Shown here: one piece after another, positions 1 to 8,207 of the stretch | How the letters are laid out: every line of letters starts with the position of its first letter | How positions within the stretch are numbered: the first letter of the stretch is position 1 | Source: an uncultured Rothia sp. | Lineage (GTDB): Bacteria > Actinomycetota > Actinomycetes > Actinomycetales > Micrococcaceae | Assembly (NCBI GenBank): GCA_946221065.1 | Contig: CAMIIO010000006.1 | Coordinates: 1-64,000, forward strand | Reading direction: 5' to 3' | DNA: 64,000 bases | Notes under the pieces: model-generated | Databases searched by the model: none | What the model was told of the DNA's origin: nothing | What the model saw: only the letters and a program-made list of their open reading frames with translations | Position numbers and translations under genes: made by a program

Positions 1-104
1 CTTACATTATTATGTGTTTGGGTTATGCGTGTGTTTGCGTCCACTGTATGGTTTTGAAATAACAAAACACCCAAGAACCGTTGGTTCTTGAGGAACAACA
101 AAAT

Positions 105-128
105 AAGACCCCTAACGGGGTCTTTTTT
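105..128. terminator. Rho-independent terminator
   Basis: Arms AAGACCCC and GGGGTCTT enclose a 4-nt loop and are followed by a run of T. A second small hairpin (CAAGAACC / GGTTCTTG, 72-90) lies just upstream. They probably end a gene that lies left of the window, because no reading frame in 1-250 looks coding. Confidence 0.8.
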
Positions 129-155
129 GTTTAACCCCACACTTCTTACTCCGCC

Positions 156-238
156 TGCGGTACGTACCGCAAAACGGACTTTATCGCGCAATAAAAACAG
201 GATAAAACACTTTTTACGGTAGGTACCGCAAAACGAAC
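156..238. promoter_or_regulatory. Pair of palindromic TGCGGTAC/GTACCGCA sites
   Basis: A perfect 16-bp palindrome (TGCGGTACGTACCGCA, 156-171) and an imperfect copy (TACGGTAGGTACCGCA, 215-230) lie 59 bp apart. Each is followed by AAACG[G/A]AC. Two spaced palindromes upstream of a gene suggest an operator for a dimeric repressor acting on the gene at 347. The cognate regulator is not identified. Confidence 0.45.
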
Positions 239-346
239 AGACGGGCAGGATGTGTGGGGCAGGTTGGAGTTGGAATTGGAGGTGGGGTGGAGTTGAAAGT
301 TGGGGGGTGGTGCATAGAGATAGGGAACAGAGTTAGAGTAAAGAAC

Positions 347-913
347 ATGACCCAAAATCTCTTCTCCCACGCACCTAGCGAACCAACAGATCCTCAGGGC
401 GCCTCCACCAATATCCCAGAAAATTTTTCAGCTCAGCAACGCATAGCCGTCTACACAGAACTCAACAGGCCTTTGCATGAAGCGTGGACAGCTCTCACCG
501 AATACGCCCACCTTTGGTGGCCCAAAAACCTCCTCCACGCCTCAGAAAACCATATTGAACTCGGCGAACACTATCTCATTGAAGAAGAATACGATGACGC
601 CACCCAGCACCACATCGCAGACACCAAACACTTCGCTCCGGAAGATGTGGCAGCATACCTGCCACAACCAGAACAGCTTGGCGGCACCTTCACTACCGGC
701 TTCAGCTTTACCTGCGACGACGGCGACGCGCCGGGGACGAGCACCGTCGAAATATCCTCGGGGATTGTTAAACCTAGAGAGTTCGGAGACTCACCTCTGG
801 GCGTTCTTCCAGAAGATCTTGCTGCCGCAGAAAATGTCCTCGGTGGCTTTGCCCGTTTTATGAGTACCAAACTAATAATCGAATCAGGGGCAGACTCTTC
901 AAACAACACCTAA
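347..913 (+). CDS. SRPBCC/START-like domain protein
   Basis: A 188-aa soluble protein. The core (about residues 25-175) reads like an AHSA1/polyketide-cyclase (SRPBCC) fold: an opening beta strand 'RIAVYTELNRPLHEAWTAL', a tryptophan-rich patch 'HLWWPKN', and a terminal helix 'AAENVLGGFARFMSTKL'. Family members bind hydrophobic ligands or act as stress-related cochaperones; the ligand here is unknown. The frame is open to a GTG at 254, but the ATG at 347 is preferred because the upstream part is low-complexity Gly/Val and no ribosome site precedes 254. No signal peptide is seen. It converges with lysE and shares a hairpin with it. The assignment rests on fold-like features only. Confidence 0.6.
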   Translation: MTQNLFSHAPSEPTDPQGASTNIPENFSAQQRIAVYTELNRPLHEAWTALTEYAHLWWPKNLLHASENHIELGEHYLIEEEYDDATQHHIADTKHFAPEDVAAYLPQPEQLGGTFTTGFSFTCDDGDAPGTSTVEISSGIVKPREFGDSPLGVLPEDLAAAENVLGGFARFMSTKLIIESGADSSNNT

Positions 914-956
914 ACACCAATGCCGCCGGCTCTCAACAGAATCCGGCATCGGTGTT
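913..956. terminator. Bidirectional hairpin between convergent genes
   Basis: AACACCAATGCCG pairs with CGGCATCGGTGTT around a 17-nt loop, between the ends of the SRPBCC gene and lysE. There is no strong T tract, so it may act as a mRNA 3' end rather than a canonical terminator. Confidence 0.5.
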
Positions 957-972
957 ATACCTATAACAGTCT

Positions 973-1596
973 TTACCCGAACATCACTTGATAAGCCAAG
1001 AAGAACATCAGCAGGGCAATACAGCCGTCAAGAACACGCCATGCTCTTGGCTTCGCAAAAATTGGGCGCAAGAATCTTGACCCATAACCCAGTGCAGTAA
1101 ACCACAGCACCGAGCCTAAAACACATCCCAGGTAGAACCACCAGCGCCCTTCCACGCCGTGTGTATTTGCTAAAGATCCTAGGAGTACAAAGGTGTCTAG
1201 ATAGACGTGTGGGTTGAGGTAGGTGATTGCAAAGGTGGTTGTCAACGCCTTACCCAGGGTTGCCGGACCCTGTGTGGAAGGGTTAACGGTGAGTGCTTCT
1301 GGCTGAAGGGCACGTCGAGCCGCAGAGAAACCATACCAGATGAGGAACGCGCCGCCGAACCAGCCCAGTGCCTCCAGAACCCAGGTGAAGCCGTGGGCAA
1401 GTTGTCCAACTGACCACACGCCGGCGCCGATGAGCAGGACATCACCGATAATGCAGAAGAGGACGATAGGGGCCACAAATTTACCGATAATGCCTTGCCG
1501 TAAGATAAAGGCATTTTGCGCTCCGATAGCAACGATGAGGGAGAGCCCTGTTCCCAAGCCCATGAGGGTAGTAGGGAGAATTTCTGCTGATGTCAT
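973..1596 (-). CDS. lysE: LysE/ArgO family basic amino-acid exporter
   Basis: A 207-aa inner-membrane protein with about six hydrophobic segments and the family signature 'GAQNAFILRQG' near residue 25. LysE proteins export L-lysine and L-arginine by proton-coupled transport and protect the cell when peptides are degraded. The start is the ATG at 1596, preceded by AAGGTGGA at good spacing; an in-frame GTG at 1605 has no such site. The gene is transcribed away from a LysR-type regulator 69 bp away, the classical lysE-lysG arrangement, so induction by intracellular basic amino acids is likely. Whether lysine or arginine is the main substrate cannot be told from sequence. Confidence 0.9.
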   Translation of the reverse strand: MTSAEILPTTLMGLGTGLSLIVAIGAQNAFILRQGIIGKFVAPIVLFCIIGDVLLIGAGVWSVGQLAHGFTWVLEALGWFGGAFLIWYGFSAARRALQPEALTVNPSTQGPATLGKALTTTFAITYLNPHVYLDTFVLLGSLANTHGVEGRWWFYLGCVLGSVLWFTALGYGSRFLRPIFAKPRAWRVLDGCIALLMFFLAYQVMFG

Positions 1597-1639
1597 AGTT
1601 TCCACCTTAGAGCCAAAGGTTCAATAAAAGTATCTAATG

Positions 1640-1654
1640 ATTCTTAGGAAGAAT
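1640..1654. promoter_or_regulatory. Candidate LysG binding box (T-N11-A)
   Basis: ATTCTTAGGAAGAAT is an inverted repeat with 6-bp arms. It fits the T-N11-A layout of LysR-type operators and lies in the short gap between the divergent lysE and lysG starts, 12 bp before the lysG start codon. A role in autoregulation or lysE activation is inferred. Confidence 0.45.
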
Positions 1655-1665
1655 AAGATGAGCTT

Positions 1666-2577
1666 ATGAGATTTAGTGCTGAACAGTTGCGCACCTTTGT
1701 GCTTGTGGTGGAGTATGGCACCTTTGAGGCTGCCGCCGATGTGTTGATGGTAAGCCCTTCTGCGATTTCTCAGCGGGTGAAGGCGATGGAGCAGACGGCG
1801 GGGCGTGTGTTGATTAAGCGGACAAACCCGGTAGCTCCTACGGAGACGGGGGAGATTGTGTTGCGTGTGGCTAGGCAGAGTGAGTATCTTAGTGCCGAGT
1901 TGGAGCGGGAGCTTGGTGGTGTGGGTGGGGAGCGGACGATTGCGATTGCAGTGAATGCGGATTCTTTAGCTACGTGGTTGTTGGACGCCGTCGGGCGACT
2001 GGCTCAAGAGGATAGAATTTTTTGCGATTTACGGCGTGAGGGTGAACAGTATTCATCGGCACTATTGCGTTCAGGTGAGGTTATGGCGGCGATTACTTCG
2101 GATCCGGAGCAGATTCCGGGGTGTTCGGTGGAGAAGCTGGGGATGGTGCGTTATTGGACGGTTGCTTCGACTGATTTTGTGGCGCGTTCTTTTCCTCAGC
2201 TGCCCAGCGGGCTGACTCTTGATCAGCTTAATGCGGCGCCGGCGATTGAATATGACCGTAAAGATGTGGGGCAGAAGCTTTCGCGTGAGTTGGTGTTGGC
2301 TGAATTTGGGTTGGAGGATGTGGCAGGTATGGAGTCGCCGAGTATTTATGTGCCGTCGTCGCCGGATTATGCGCGGGCGGTGTATGAGGGGATTGGTTGG
2401 GGTATTTTGCCGGCGGCGCAGTGTGAGTATGAGCTGGGTAGGGGACGGTTGGTAAAGTTGGCAAGTTCACCGTTGGATATGCCCCTGTATTGGCAGCGGT
2501 GGAAGATTTCTTCGGAGGTGCTAGATACGGTGACGGCCCGGGTGTATGACGCCGCGCGGCGAGTTTTGGCGGTTTAA
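1666..2577 (+). CDS. lysG: LysR-family regulator, LysG/ArgP type
   Basis: A 303-aa transcription regulator. The N-terminal winged helix-turn-helix (residues 1-60, 'EQLRTFVLVVEYGTFEAAAD', 'SPSAISQRVKAME') is followed by a two-lobed effector-binding domain. The motif 'LIKRTNPVAPTETGE' is typical of ArgP/LysG (IciA) regulators, which sense lysine or arginine and activate the exporter gene. Its position divergent from lysE fits that job exactly. Codon use favours G and T at third positions, unlike the C-rich gene at 347. Function is inferred from family and context. Confidence 0.88.
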   Translation: MRFSAEQLRTFVLVVEYGTFEAAADVLMVSPSAISQRVKAMEQTAGRVLIKRTNPVAPTETGEIVLRVARQSEYLSAELERELGGVGGERTIAIAVNADSLATWLLDAVGRLAQEDRIFCDLRREGEQYSSALLRSGEVMAAITSDPEQIPGCSVEKLGMVRYWTVASTDFVARSFPQLPSGLTLDQLNAAPAIEYDRKDVGQKLSRELVLAEFGLEDVAGMESPSIYVPSSPDYARAVYEGIGWGILPAAQCEYELGRGRLVKLASSPLDMPLYWQRWKISSEVLDTVTARVYDAARRVLAV

Positions 2578-2690
2578 TCCACTATTTTAGTTGATTTAGA
2601 AAATAATTTACCGAGCACCCTTGCAACTATAATTGTTTCTTTGTAAAGTAATTTTTGGAACGATTAACCACGTTGAAAGGACAAAATATT

Positions 2691-3236
2691 ATGACTACCC
2701 CTACCCTCGGAACTTGGAAGCTTGACCCCACTCACTTTGAAATTGGCTTCAAGGTGCGTCACGCAGGCGTGTCCAAGGTGCGCGGCACCTTTGATCAAGC
2801 TGATGCGGCTATCGAGGTGAAGGAAGATTTTTCCGCTTCGGAAACCACTGCCACTGTGCAGGTTGCTTCCTTGAATACTCGCGATGATGACCGCGACGGT
2901 CACCTTAAGTCTGAGGACTTCTTTGATGTAGAGAAGTACCCCACCATGAGCTTCAAGTCCACTTCTTTCCAGGTTGAGGGTGAAGACCTTACTGTTGAAG
3001 GTGAACTGACCATCAAGGATCAGACTCGTCCCGTTATTCTCACCGGTGAATTTGGTGGTGTAGTGGTTGATCCTTTCGGCACTACCCGTATGGGGATTTC
3101 GGCAAGCACGGTTATCTCCCGCAAGGAATTTGGCATTACCTGGAATGCGGCACTTGAAGCAGGTGGCGTGATGATTGGTGATAAGGTTACCGTCAATATT
3201 GATGGCGAGTTTGTGGCTCCTGAATCACAGAACTAA
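2691..3236 (+). CDS. YceI family lipid-binding-like protein
   Basis: A 181-aa protein covering a whole YceI domain: 'GTWKLDPTHFEIGFKVRHAG', 'VASLNTRDDDRDGHLKSEDFFDVEKYP', 'VEGELTIKDQTRPV'. The family forms a lipocalin-like barrel that binds isoprenoid lipids such as polyprenols. No signal peptide is seen, so a cytoplasmic location is likely, as in many actinobacterial members. The start at 2691 follows GAAAGG at 10 nt; the frame extends upstream to 2655 without a ribosome site. A TATAAT hexamer at 2628-2633 may be the -10 box. The gene stands alone and ends in a clear terminator. Confidence 0.88.
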   Translation: MTTPTLGTWKLDPTHFEIGFKVRHAGVSKVRGTFDQADAAIEVKEDFSASETTATVQVASLNTRDDDRDGHLKSEDFFDVEKYPTMSFKSTSFQVEGEDLTVEGELTIKDQTRPVILTGEFGGVVVDPFGTTRMGISASTVISRKEFGITWNAALEAGGVMIGDKVTVNIDGEFVAPESQN

Positions 3237-3269
3237 GTTTTGTAGATACTCCTGAGTGAGTGACGCGGC

Positions 3270-3316
3270 AACCCGCGCTTGTATCGTGAAAGATGATACG
3301 GGCGCGGGTTCTTTTT
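3270..3316 (+). terminator. Rho-independent terminator of the YceI gene
   Basis: AACCCGCGC pairs with GCGCGGGTT. An inner stem GTATC/GATAC extends the pairing, and a T5 tract follows. It lies 33 bp after the stop codon. Confidence 0.8.
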
Positions 3317-3321
3317 ACTTA

Positions 3322-3361
3322 ACTATATAGACAGTCTAACTACTTAATGAGACTATATAGA
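3322..3361 (+). promoter_or_regulatory. Direct repeats before the PadR gene
   Basis: Two copies of ACTATATAGA (3322-3331 and 3352-3361) lie 30 bp apart directly upstream of the PadR start at 3363. Equal spacing over about three helical turns suggests either a PadR autoregulatory site or a promoter, since TATATAG resembles a -10 box. If transcription starts here, the PadR message would be almost leaderless; no ribosome site is visible. Confidence 0.35.
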
Positions 3362-3362
3362 T

Positions 3363-3737
3363 ATGCCAGTTGAATCAAACTTTCCAGCCGAGTGGCTTCG
3401 TGGAGTCTTGGGTCCGTGCGTCCTGCGAATTCTTAGTGACGGACCCACTTATGGTTATGCCATTATTGGTGCCCTGGCAGAAGCTGGGCTTGGAGATATT
3501 AAAGGAGGAACACTTTACCCCCTCTTGACTCGCTATGAGAACCGAGGATTGGTGAGCGTTGAGTGGCGTGCCGGAGAATCTGGACCGGGACGTAAATACT
3601 TTGCGCTAACTTCCGCCGGTGCTGAAGAGCTGGCTCTGTTACAGCGGGAATGGACGTATTTTTCAGGTTCCGTTACCGCACTTTTGCAGGCAAACAATCC
3701 CGCAGTTATTTCTAGAAAGGAAAACCCCCATGAATAA
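3363..3737 (+). CDS. PadR family transcriptional regulator
   Basis: A 124-aa protein with the PadR winged helix: 'LGPCVLRILSDGPTYGYAII', 'GGTLYPLLTRYENRGLVSVEW' and 'GPGRKYFALTSAGAEEL'. The family represses stress, drug-efflux or membrane-protein genes until a small hydrophobic ligand binds. Its 3' end overlaps the start of the next gene by 8 bp, so translation is probably coupled. The pairing of a PadR regulator with a membrane protein that has a small N-terminal helical domain is widespread in Gram-positive bacteria, where the partner often modulates regulator activity. The target is likely its own operon, including the transporter downstream. Confidence 0.88.
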   Translation: MPVESNFPAEWLRGVLGPCVLRILSDGPTYGYAIIGALAEAGLGDIKGGTLYPLLTRYENRGLVSVEWRAGESGPGRKYFALTSAGAEELALLQREWTYFSGSVTALLQANNPAVISRKENPHE

Positions 3738-4476
3738 CACCTTGACCAGCTGGAGTAAGACTCATAAAAAATGGACCGATGACTTTGTAATTGAATTACG
3801 GCTCGCCGATGTGCCGGGTTCCCGCATTGGTGATGAACTGGCAACGGTACAGGCACACTGTGAAGAAACGGGGGAGAGCCCCGAGAAAGCTTTTGGTTCG
3901 GCAAAGGAATACGCGCAGTCGCTGGGATACTCATTACAGGAAAGTACGGGTGGAGAGTATCTAGCTGCCAGTGTTCCGGTTCTGTTGCAGGTGCTGGTAA
4001 TGCTTCCCTTGACGTCGGCAGTAATCGCTTGGGTGCAGGGACATAACTTCACGATGAATATTGTTCAGGTGCTGGGTAGTCTGGGGATCGTTCTGCTTAT
4101 TGTGGCGACGTTGAGTTTTCTTAAGATTCGCACATTAATTGAAAAGCCCTGGGTTCTGATGGGAGCTATGGTTCCTGTTGTTGGCCTGGGATTATTGACG
4201 GCGTTTTCCGCACAATGGGATGTGCCTACGCTCATTGATACCGACCCGTTACCAGTGGTGATTATTGGTGTAGTCCTCATGATTACCCTCACTCTGTGGG
4301 GACTCAAGAGCGTTTCGCGCGATAACGTAGAAGAAGATTTGGTGATTAGTCCTCTTGCGACGTCTGAGGAAAAGAGCCGCGAAAAGCACCAGGTGCGCTG
4401 GATTCAGAGCCTACCTCTTCTGCTAATCCCCGTAGCTACCCTACTAGAATCAGTGGCTATTATAGCGCTTGTCTAA
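3730..4476 (+). CDS. HAAS-like domain membrane protein, PadR partner
   Basis: A 248-aa protein. The cytosolic N-terminus (about residues 1-75) has 'DDFVIELRLADVPGSRIGDEL', followed by 'ESPEKAFGSAKEYAQSLGYSL', the pattern of the HAAS/DUF1129-type helical domain that commonly follows PadR regulators. Five to six hydrophobic segments follow from about residue 83 to the C-terminus. The start ATG at 3730 follows AGAAAGGAAAA and overlaps the PadR stop. The frame is open further upstream to 3619 only inside padR. Role: probably a membrane partner that controls the regulator or senses envelope state; this is inference from gene pairing. Confidence 0.7.
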   Translation: MNNTLTSWSKTHKKWTDDFVIELRLADVPGSRIGDELATVQAHCEETGESPEKAFGSAKEYAQSLGYSLQESTGGEYLAASVPVLLQVLVMLPLTSAVIAWVQGHNFTMNIVQVLGSLGIVLLIVATLSFLKIRTLIEKPWVLMGAMVPVVGLGLLTAFSAQWDVPTLIDTDPLPVVIIGVVLMITLTLWGLKSVSRDNVEEDLVISPLATSEEKSREKHQVRWIQSLPLLLIPVATLLESVAIIALV

Positions 4477-4510
4477 CATGGCTCCGACGACAAGGGCTGG
4501 AAGGAATTAC

Positions 4511-5551
4511 ATGCTTGCATGGCTCGATAAGCACCAGGTAACTCTTTACCTTCTTGCCATAGCTTGCGGTATCGCCGGCGGGTTGTTACCTGTCCTGCCC
4601 GACGTCGTCGAGCCGGTGGTGCTGCCGGCACTAGCCCTGCTACTGTGGGCCACCTTTAGTAGTATTCCGCTGGTTTCACAGGCGAAAACACAGAATATAG
4701 CGAAAGAGGAATATAAAACCCGCGGCTATTTTACTGGCTGGATCCTTGCCGGAAATTTCCTTCTAGTGCCGGCAATCGTAGCATTGCTACTCTGGCTTAC
4801 CCCGATTCAATCCGAACTACGCTTTGCCGCTGCCCTGGTACTTTTAGCGCCGTGTATTGATTACGTAATCGTCTTTACCGGCATTGCCGGAGGCGCTGCC
4901 TCACAACTTCTGCGAAACACCCCGCTACTACTCCTTATTCAAGCAGTGGCTGTGCCAGTATATCTCTGGGCTTTTCGTGCCCTAGGGCTGTGGGATGTGC
5001 CCGGACTTAGCCTAGAAGCACTGTATGCTTCAGCAGTGCCCATCGGTGTCGCACTTGCCGTCATCGTTATTCCGCTCTGTGTCGCCTGGGTAGCACAAAA
5101 GACCGGGGGAGCGGTTGCCCGCCGCAACCAGGGGCTCTCCGAAGCAACCATGGTGCCGCTCATGATCCTGGTACTTTTTAGCACCGTTGCCGCTAACTTT
5201 GGTGCCGTTGCCCCGCACGCTCACGCCCTGCTACCCCTCGCGGGCACCTACACGCTGTTCGCACTCATTGCCGGGCTCACCAGTTTTATCCTCATCGGGA
5301 AAACCGTCCAGCAAAGCATCCTCACCGAGCCACAACGCACCGCGCTCACTTTCTCCACCGTTACCCGCAACGCGCTCGTCGTGCTCCCCATTGGTATTGC
5401 ACTGGCACGCGTCAGCAGCCAGTCTTTAATGCCCATAGCCATCATGACCCAAACTCTGGTAGAGCTTCTTGTCATGATGGCTATGGTTTATCTCTTCAAA
5501 CGGATAAAAACTACTGATCAGCAGGAACATATCCATACTGCGAGCACTTAG
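4511..5551 (+). CDS. ACR3/bile-acid-symporter superfamily transporter
   Basis: A 346-aa membrane protein with about ten hydrophobic segments. 'ALALLLWATFSSIPL', 'AALVLLAPCIDYVIVFTGIAGG' (a conserved Cys in TM4, as in ACR3) and 'TVTRNALVVLPIGIAL' match arsenite efflux carriers of the ACR3 branch of the BART superfamily. ACR3 proteins extrude arsenite with proton exchange. No arsR, arsC or metallochaperone is nearby and the operon is led by PadR, so another substrate is possible. The start at 4511 is chosen because GGAAGGA ends 5 nt before it; an upstream GTG/ATG pair (4469/4478) overlaps the previous gene and lacks a site. The 3' end overlaps the convergent lipoprotein gene by 41 bp. Confidence 0.7.
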   Translation: MLAWLDKHQVTLYLLAIACGIAGGLLPVLPDVVEPVVLPALALLLWATFSSIPLVSQAKTQNIAKEEYKTRGYFTGWILAGNFLLVPAIVALLLWLTPIQSELRFAAALVLLAPCIDYVIVFTGIAGGAASQLLRNTPLLLLIQAVAVPVYLWAFRALGLWDVPGLSLEALYASAVPIGVALAVIVIPLCVAWVAQKTGGAVARRNQGLSEATMVPLMILVLFSTVAANFGAVAPHAHALLPLAGTYTLFALIAGLTSFILIGKTVQQSILTEPQRTALTFSTVTRNALVVLPIGIALARVSSQSLMPIAIMTQTLVELLVMMAMVYLFKRIKTTDQQEHIHTAST

Positions 5552-6137
5552 CCACATCCGGGCGAGTGCCCACCATTGCCGGATTGCTTGCCACCGAACG
5601 GTTGGCAGCGCTCATATCCTTAACTTCCTGTGGAGCCTCCGCAGAATACTGGGCATACCAGTCAATAAACGGCTGTTTAGCACCCATTGCCTGTAGCTCC
5701 TCCGCGGTGGGCATAACGCCGTTACCACACAGAATCTCCCCATACTTTACATACGGATCATCCGGCGCAAAGCCCTGCGCAATCTGCGCCTCATTGTGCT
5801 TTTGCTGTAGTGCAGCAAGTTCCTCCGGAGTGTTCGCCTGCATCTCTGCCTTTTCCTGCTCATTGGCAGAAACCTTCTGAGGCTCGGAAGGCTCGGAAGT
5901 GGCTTCAACGGTGGTGGGGGCAACCGTGGGTTCCGGGGTTGGCGTAGGTGTTGCAGAAACACTGGGGGTGGGCGTAACACTAGGCGAAGCACTCGATGTT
6001 ACGGCTACAGGCGAGGCGGAGCTAGACGCACCATTTTCGGCTTCCTGAGAACCAGAGCCACACCCCACCAACACGCCAGCACTCAACGACGCCAATAGGC
6101 TTACAGCACCCCACCGGGGTAATAGAGAAGAACGCAT
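5511..6137 (-). CDS. Lipoprotein of unknown function
   Basis: A 208-aa lipoprotein: signal peptide with 'RSSLLPRWGAVSLLASLSAG' and lipobox LVGC (Cys26). A Ser/Pro/Thr/Val-rich linker with repeated 'PTPTP'-type stretches spans to about residue 85. A mostly helical acidic domain follows with 'EKAEMQANTPEELAALQQKH' and 'YGEILCGNGVMPTAEELQAM'. No family is recognised. It is probably anchored to the outer face of the membrane. Its end overlaps the convergent transporter gene, so transcription may interfere. Nothing in the neighbourhood fixes its job. Confidence 0.75.
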   Translation of the reverse strand: MRSSLLPRWGAVSLLASLSAGVLVGCGSGSQEAENGASSSASPVAVTSSASPSVTPTPSVSATPTPTPEPTVAPTTVEATSEPSEPQKVSANEQEKAEMQANTPEELAALQQKHNEAQIAQGFAPDDPYVKYGEILCGNGVMPTAEELQAMGAKQPFIDWYAQYSAEAPQEVKDMSAANRSVASNPAMVGTRPDVAKCSQYGYVPADQ

Positions 6138-6208
6138 ATCTCTCCCTCAATCGAAATACAACAAAATTTTCTCGCGCGAACACCACAATCACTGTGGATA
6201 TAAGAAAT

Positions 6209-6880
6209 CTACTGCCAATGAGAAAGAATATTAGCGCGATAAGCCTTCACGACAATCTGTAGACGATCACGCGCACCCACCTTAGAAGCAATATGAGCCA
6301 CATGGGTCTTAATAGTTGGCTCGGATAAAAATAACTCCGCCGCGATCTCTCGATTAGAGAAGCCATCACACAATAGCTTGACGACGTCGCGCTCGCGTTC
6401 CGTCAAATCCTCCCAATCTGCTAATATCGCAGAATTTACTGTCGGCTGAGCTGGTTCTTCTGCCAGATTGTCTACCAGAAGTCGAGCAATTGAGGGGGAG
6501 AGAACCGAATTACCTTCGCTGACCGAACGAATGGCACTAATAATGTCTTCCGGCTCGGAATCTTTCACGATGTATCCACTTGCCCCGGCTTTGAGGGCAG
6601 GAATCACATAATCCTCTGAATGGAAAGTGGTCACAGCCAAAATTTTGGTGTCGGGCAACTGTGCGGTAATACGCTCAGTAGCTTCGATACCGTTGAGCTC
6701 TGGCATTTGTAGATCCATCAGAATAACGTCGGGGGACAGTTCGAGGGCTAAATCAACCGCTTCAACACCGTTAGAGCCTTGTCCAACAACAGTCATGTCT
6801 TCCTCGAATTGCACAAAGGAGGCCATGGCCTGTCTCATCAGCGACTGATCATCCACAACAAGTACGTTTAAAGTTTTCAT
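6209..6880 (-). CDS. NarL/LuxR family response regulator
   Basis: A 223-aa two-component response regulator. The receiver domain (about 1-120) has the acidic pair 'VDDQ', phosphoacceptor Asp in 'VILMDLQMPELNG', and the switch Lys in 'YIVKDSEPED'. The LuxR-type DNA-binding domain (about 158-223) has 'LTERERDVVKLLCDGFSNRE', followed by 'FLSEPTIKTHVAHIASKVGA'. It is divergent from the histidine kinase at 7001, with 120 bp between the starts, so both may share a control region. Most pairs of this type are co-directional; the split arrangement is unusual but the pairing is likely. Regulon unknown. Confidence 0.9.
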   Translation of the reverse strand: MKTLNVLVVDDQSLMRQAMASFVQFEEDMTVVGQGSNGVEAVDLALELSPDVILMDLQMPELNGIEATERITAQLPDTKILAVTTFHSEDYVIPALKAGASGYIVKDSEPEDIISAIRSVSEGNSVLSPSIARLLVDNLAEEPAQPTVNSAILADWEDLTERERDVVKLLCDGFSNREIAAELFLSEPTIKTHVAHIASKVGARDRLQIVVKAYRANILSHWQ

Positions 6881-7000
6881 TAGATAATAATTCTAACGGT
6901 ATTCTCATACTTAAGTATTATTAGAAGAAGAAAAAAGTTCAGAAATATATCAACCGGAAGCCTGTTTGATTGTACTAACAAACATGGAAATATTGAGAAA

Positions 7001-8200
7001 GTGCAAGGTACTAGCCACAAGGTGAAATATAGCCGCGTTATAGCAAACCTTCAATTCTCTCCACCGCCGCAACTGCTGACGGCGGCACTTTGTGTTGTTC
7101 TCATTATCCTAGCAATTTACGACCTGACGTATATCGAAACCGCAATAGTCAATGAGGGAACCCCGCTTATTATTTGCATCCTCGTACCTATTTCATACCT
7201 ATCAACCGCGTTTCTCTTGCACTTTCATCAGCCCCTTTGCATCCTCACCCTATGGCTCTTGCTGGTTTTATTGCACTTTCCGGTATTACAAGATGAATAC
7301 TGGCGTGTTACCTCACTAACTCTAACAGTCCTGGTGGTGTACTCCATGAGTGCGTGGTTCTGGCTTCCCACCATAGTGTTTCTGCTGTACTACGACTCTT
7401 ATGGAAGGTATCAGTCTCCCCAAATAGCTCCCAGTGTTCGAGCGGGCTACATAGTCTTTGATATAGGGTGCTTTGTCCTTCTCCCCATCCTCGTGCGCAT
7501 CACTATCGAACGGGTTATGATTCATCAGCGCGTGGAATATGAACAACGACTCGAAGCTGCCTACCAAGCCGCCGGGGAAGAACGCAAAAATCTTGCCCGT
7601 GAGCTGCACGACGTCGTCGCGCACGAGCTTACCGTCATCGCCATGCAAGCCCGTACCGCACGCTATCACGACAGCGATGGGAAAGACCAAGTGCTTTCTC
7701 TAATCGGGGATCAATCCAGGCAAGCCCTCAAAGAACTCCGCCGTCTCCTTGCGGTAATGCGGGTGGATAAAGACAGCAAAATGCTCAATCCAGAACACCA
7801 ATCTATGGGTATAGACCTAGAAAAAATCGTTCGCCGTCAATGCAAACAATTAGCTGACCTCGGATATATTGTGGAACCCACTATCACCGGAGACTTTGAA
7901 AACGTGCCCAAGAGCTTCACGCCTACCGTATCTCGCGTAGTCTCCGAATCGGTAACTAACGTGATTAAACACGGTAAAACCGGAGGTGTGGTGCAGCTCG
8001 TACTTCTGGTGGATAACAACGCCATACACTACTCGCTCATTAATGAAATTGGGCAGGGGAAAGACCACCTGCAATTTCCCAGCTCAGGCTTTGGACTCAT
8101 GGGGCTCATGGAACGCGTTAAACCGCTTGGCGGGCAACTCACCAGTCAGCGCGAAGGAAATCGCTGGGCAATGCGAGTTACCCTACCTATCACCGAATAA
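7001..8200 (+). CDS. Sensor histidine kinase, HisKA_3 (NarL-type)
   Basis: A 399-aa sensor kinase. The N-terminal half (about 20-175) holds five to six transmembrane helices with almost no external loop, so it likely senses a membrane-borne signal. The dimerisation/phosphoacceptor domain has 'RKNLARELHDVVAHELTVIA' (His about 204). The ATPase domain ends with 'SSGFGLMGLMERVKPLGGQL'. This architecture matches DesK/LiaS-like kinases and pairs with LuxR-type regulators such as the divergent one at 6209-6880. The start is a GTG at 7001; no strong ribosome site precedes it, and the exact start may be a little downstream. Confidence 0.88.
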   Translation: MQGTSHKVKYSRVIANLQFSPPPQLLTAALCVVLIILAIYDLTYIETAIVNEGTPLIICILVPISYLSTAFLLHFHQPLCILTLWLLLVLLHFPVLQDEYWRVTSLTLTVLVVYSMSAWFWLPTIVFLLYYDSYGRYQSPQIAPSVRAGYIVFDIGCFVLLPILVRITIERVMIHQRVEYEQRLEAAYQAAGEERKNLARELHDVVAHELTVIAMQARTARYHDSDGKDQVLSLIGDQSRQALKELRRLLAVMRVDKDSKMLNPEHQSMGIDLEKIVRRQCKQLADLGYIVEPTITGDFENVPKSFTPTVSRVVSESVTNVIKHGKTGGVVQLVLLVDNNAIHYSLINEIGQGKDHLQFPSSGFGLMGLMERVKPLGGQLTSQREGNRWAMRVTLPITE

Positions 8201-8207
8201 AACGGTA

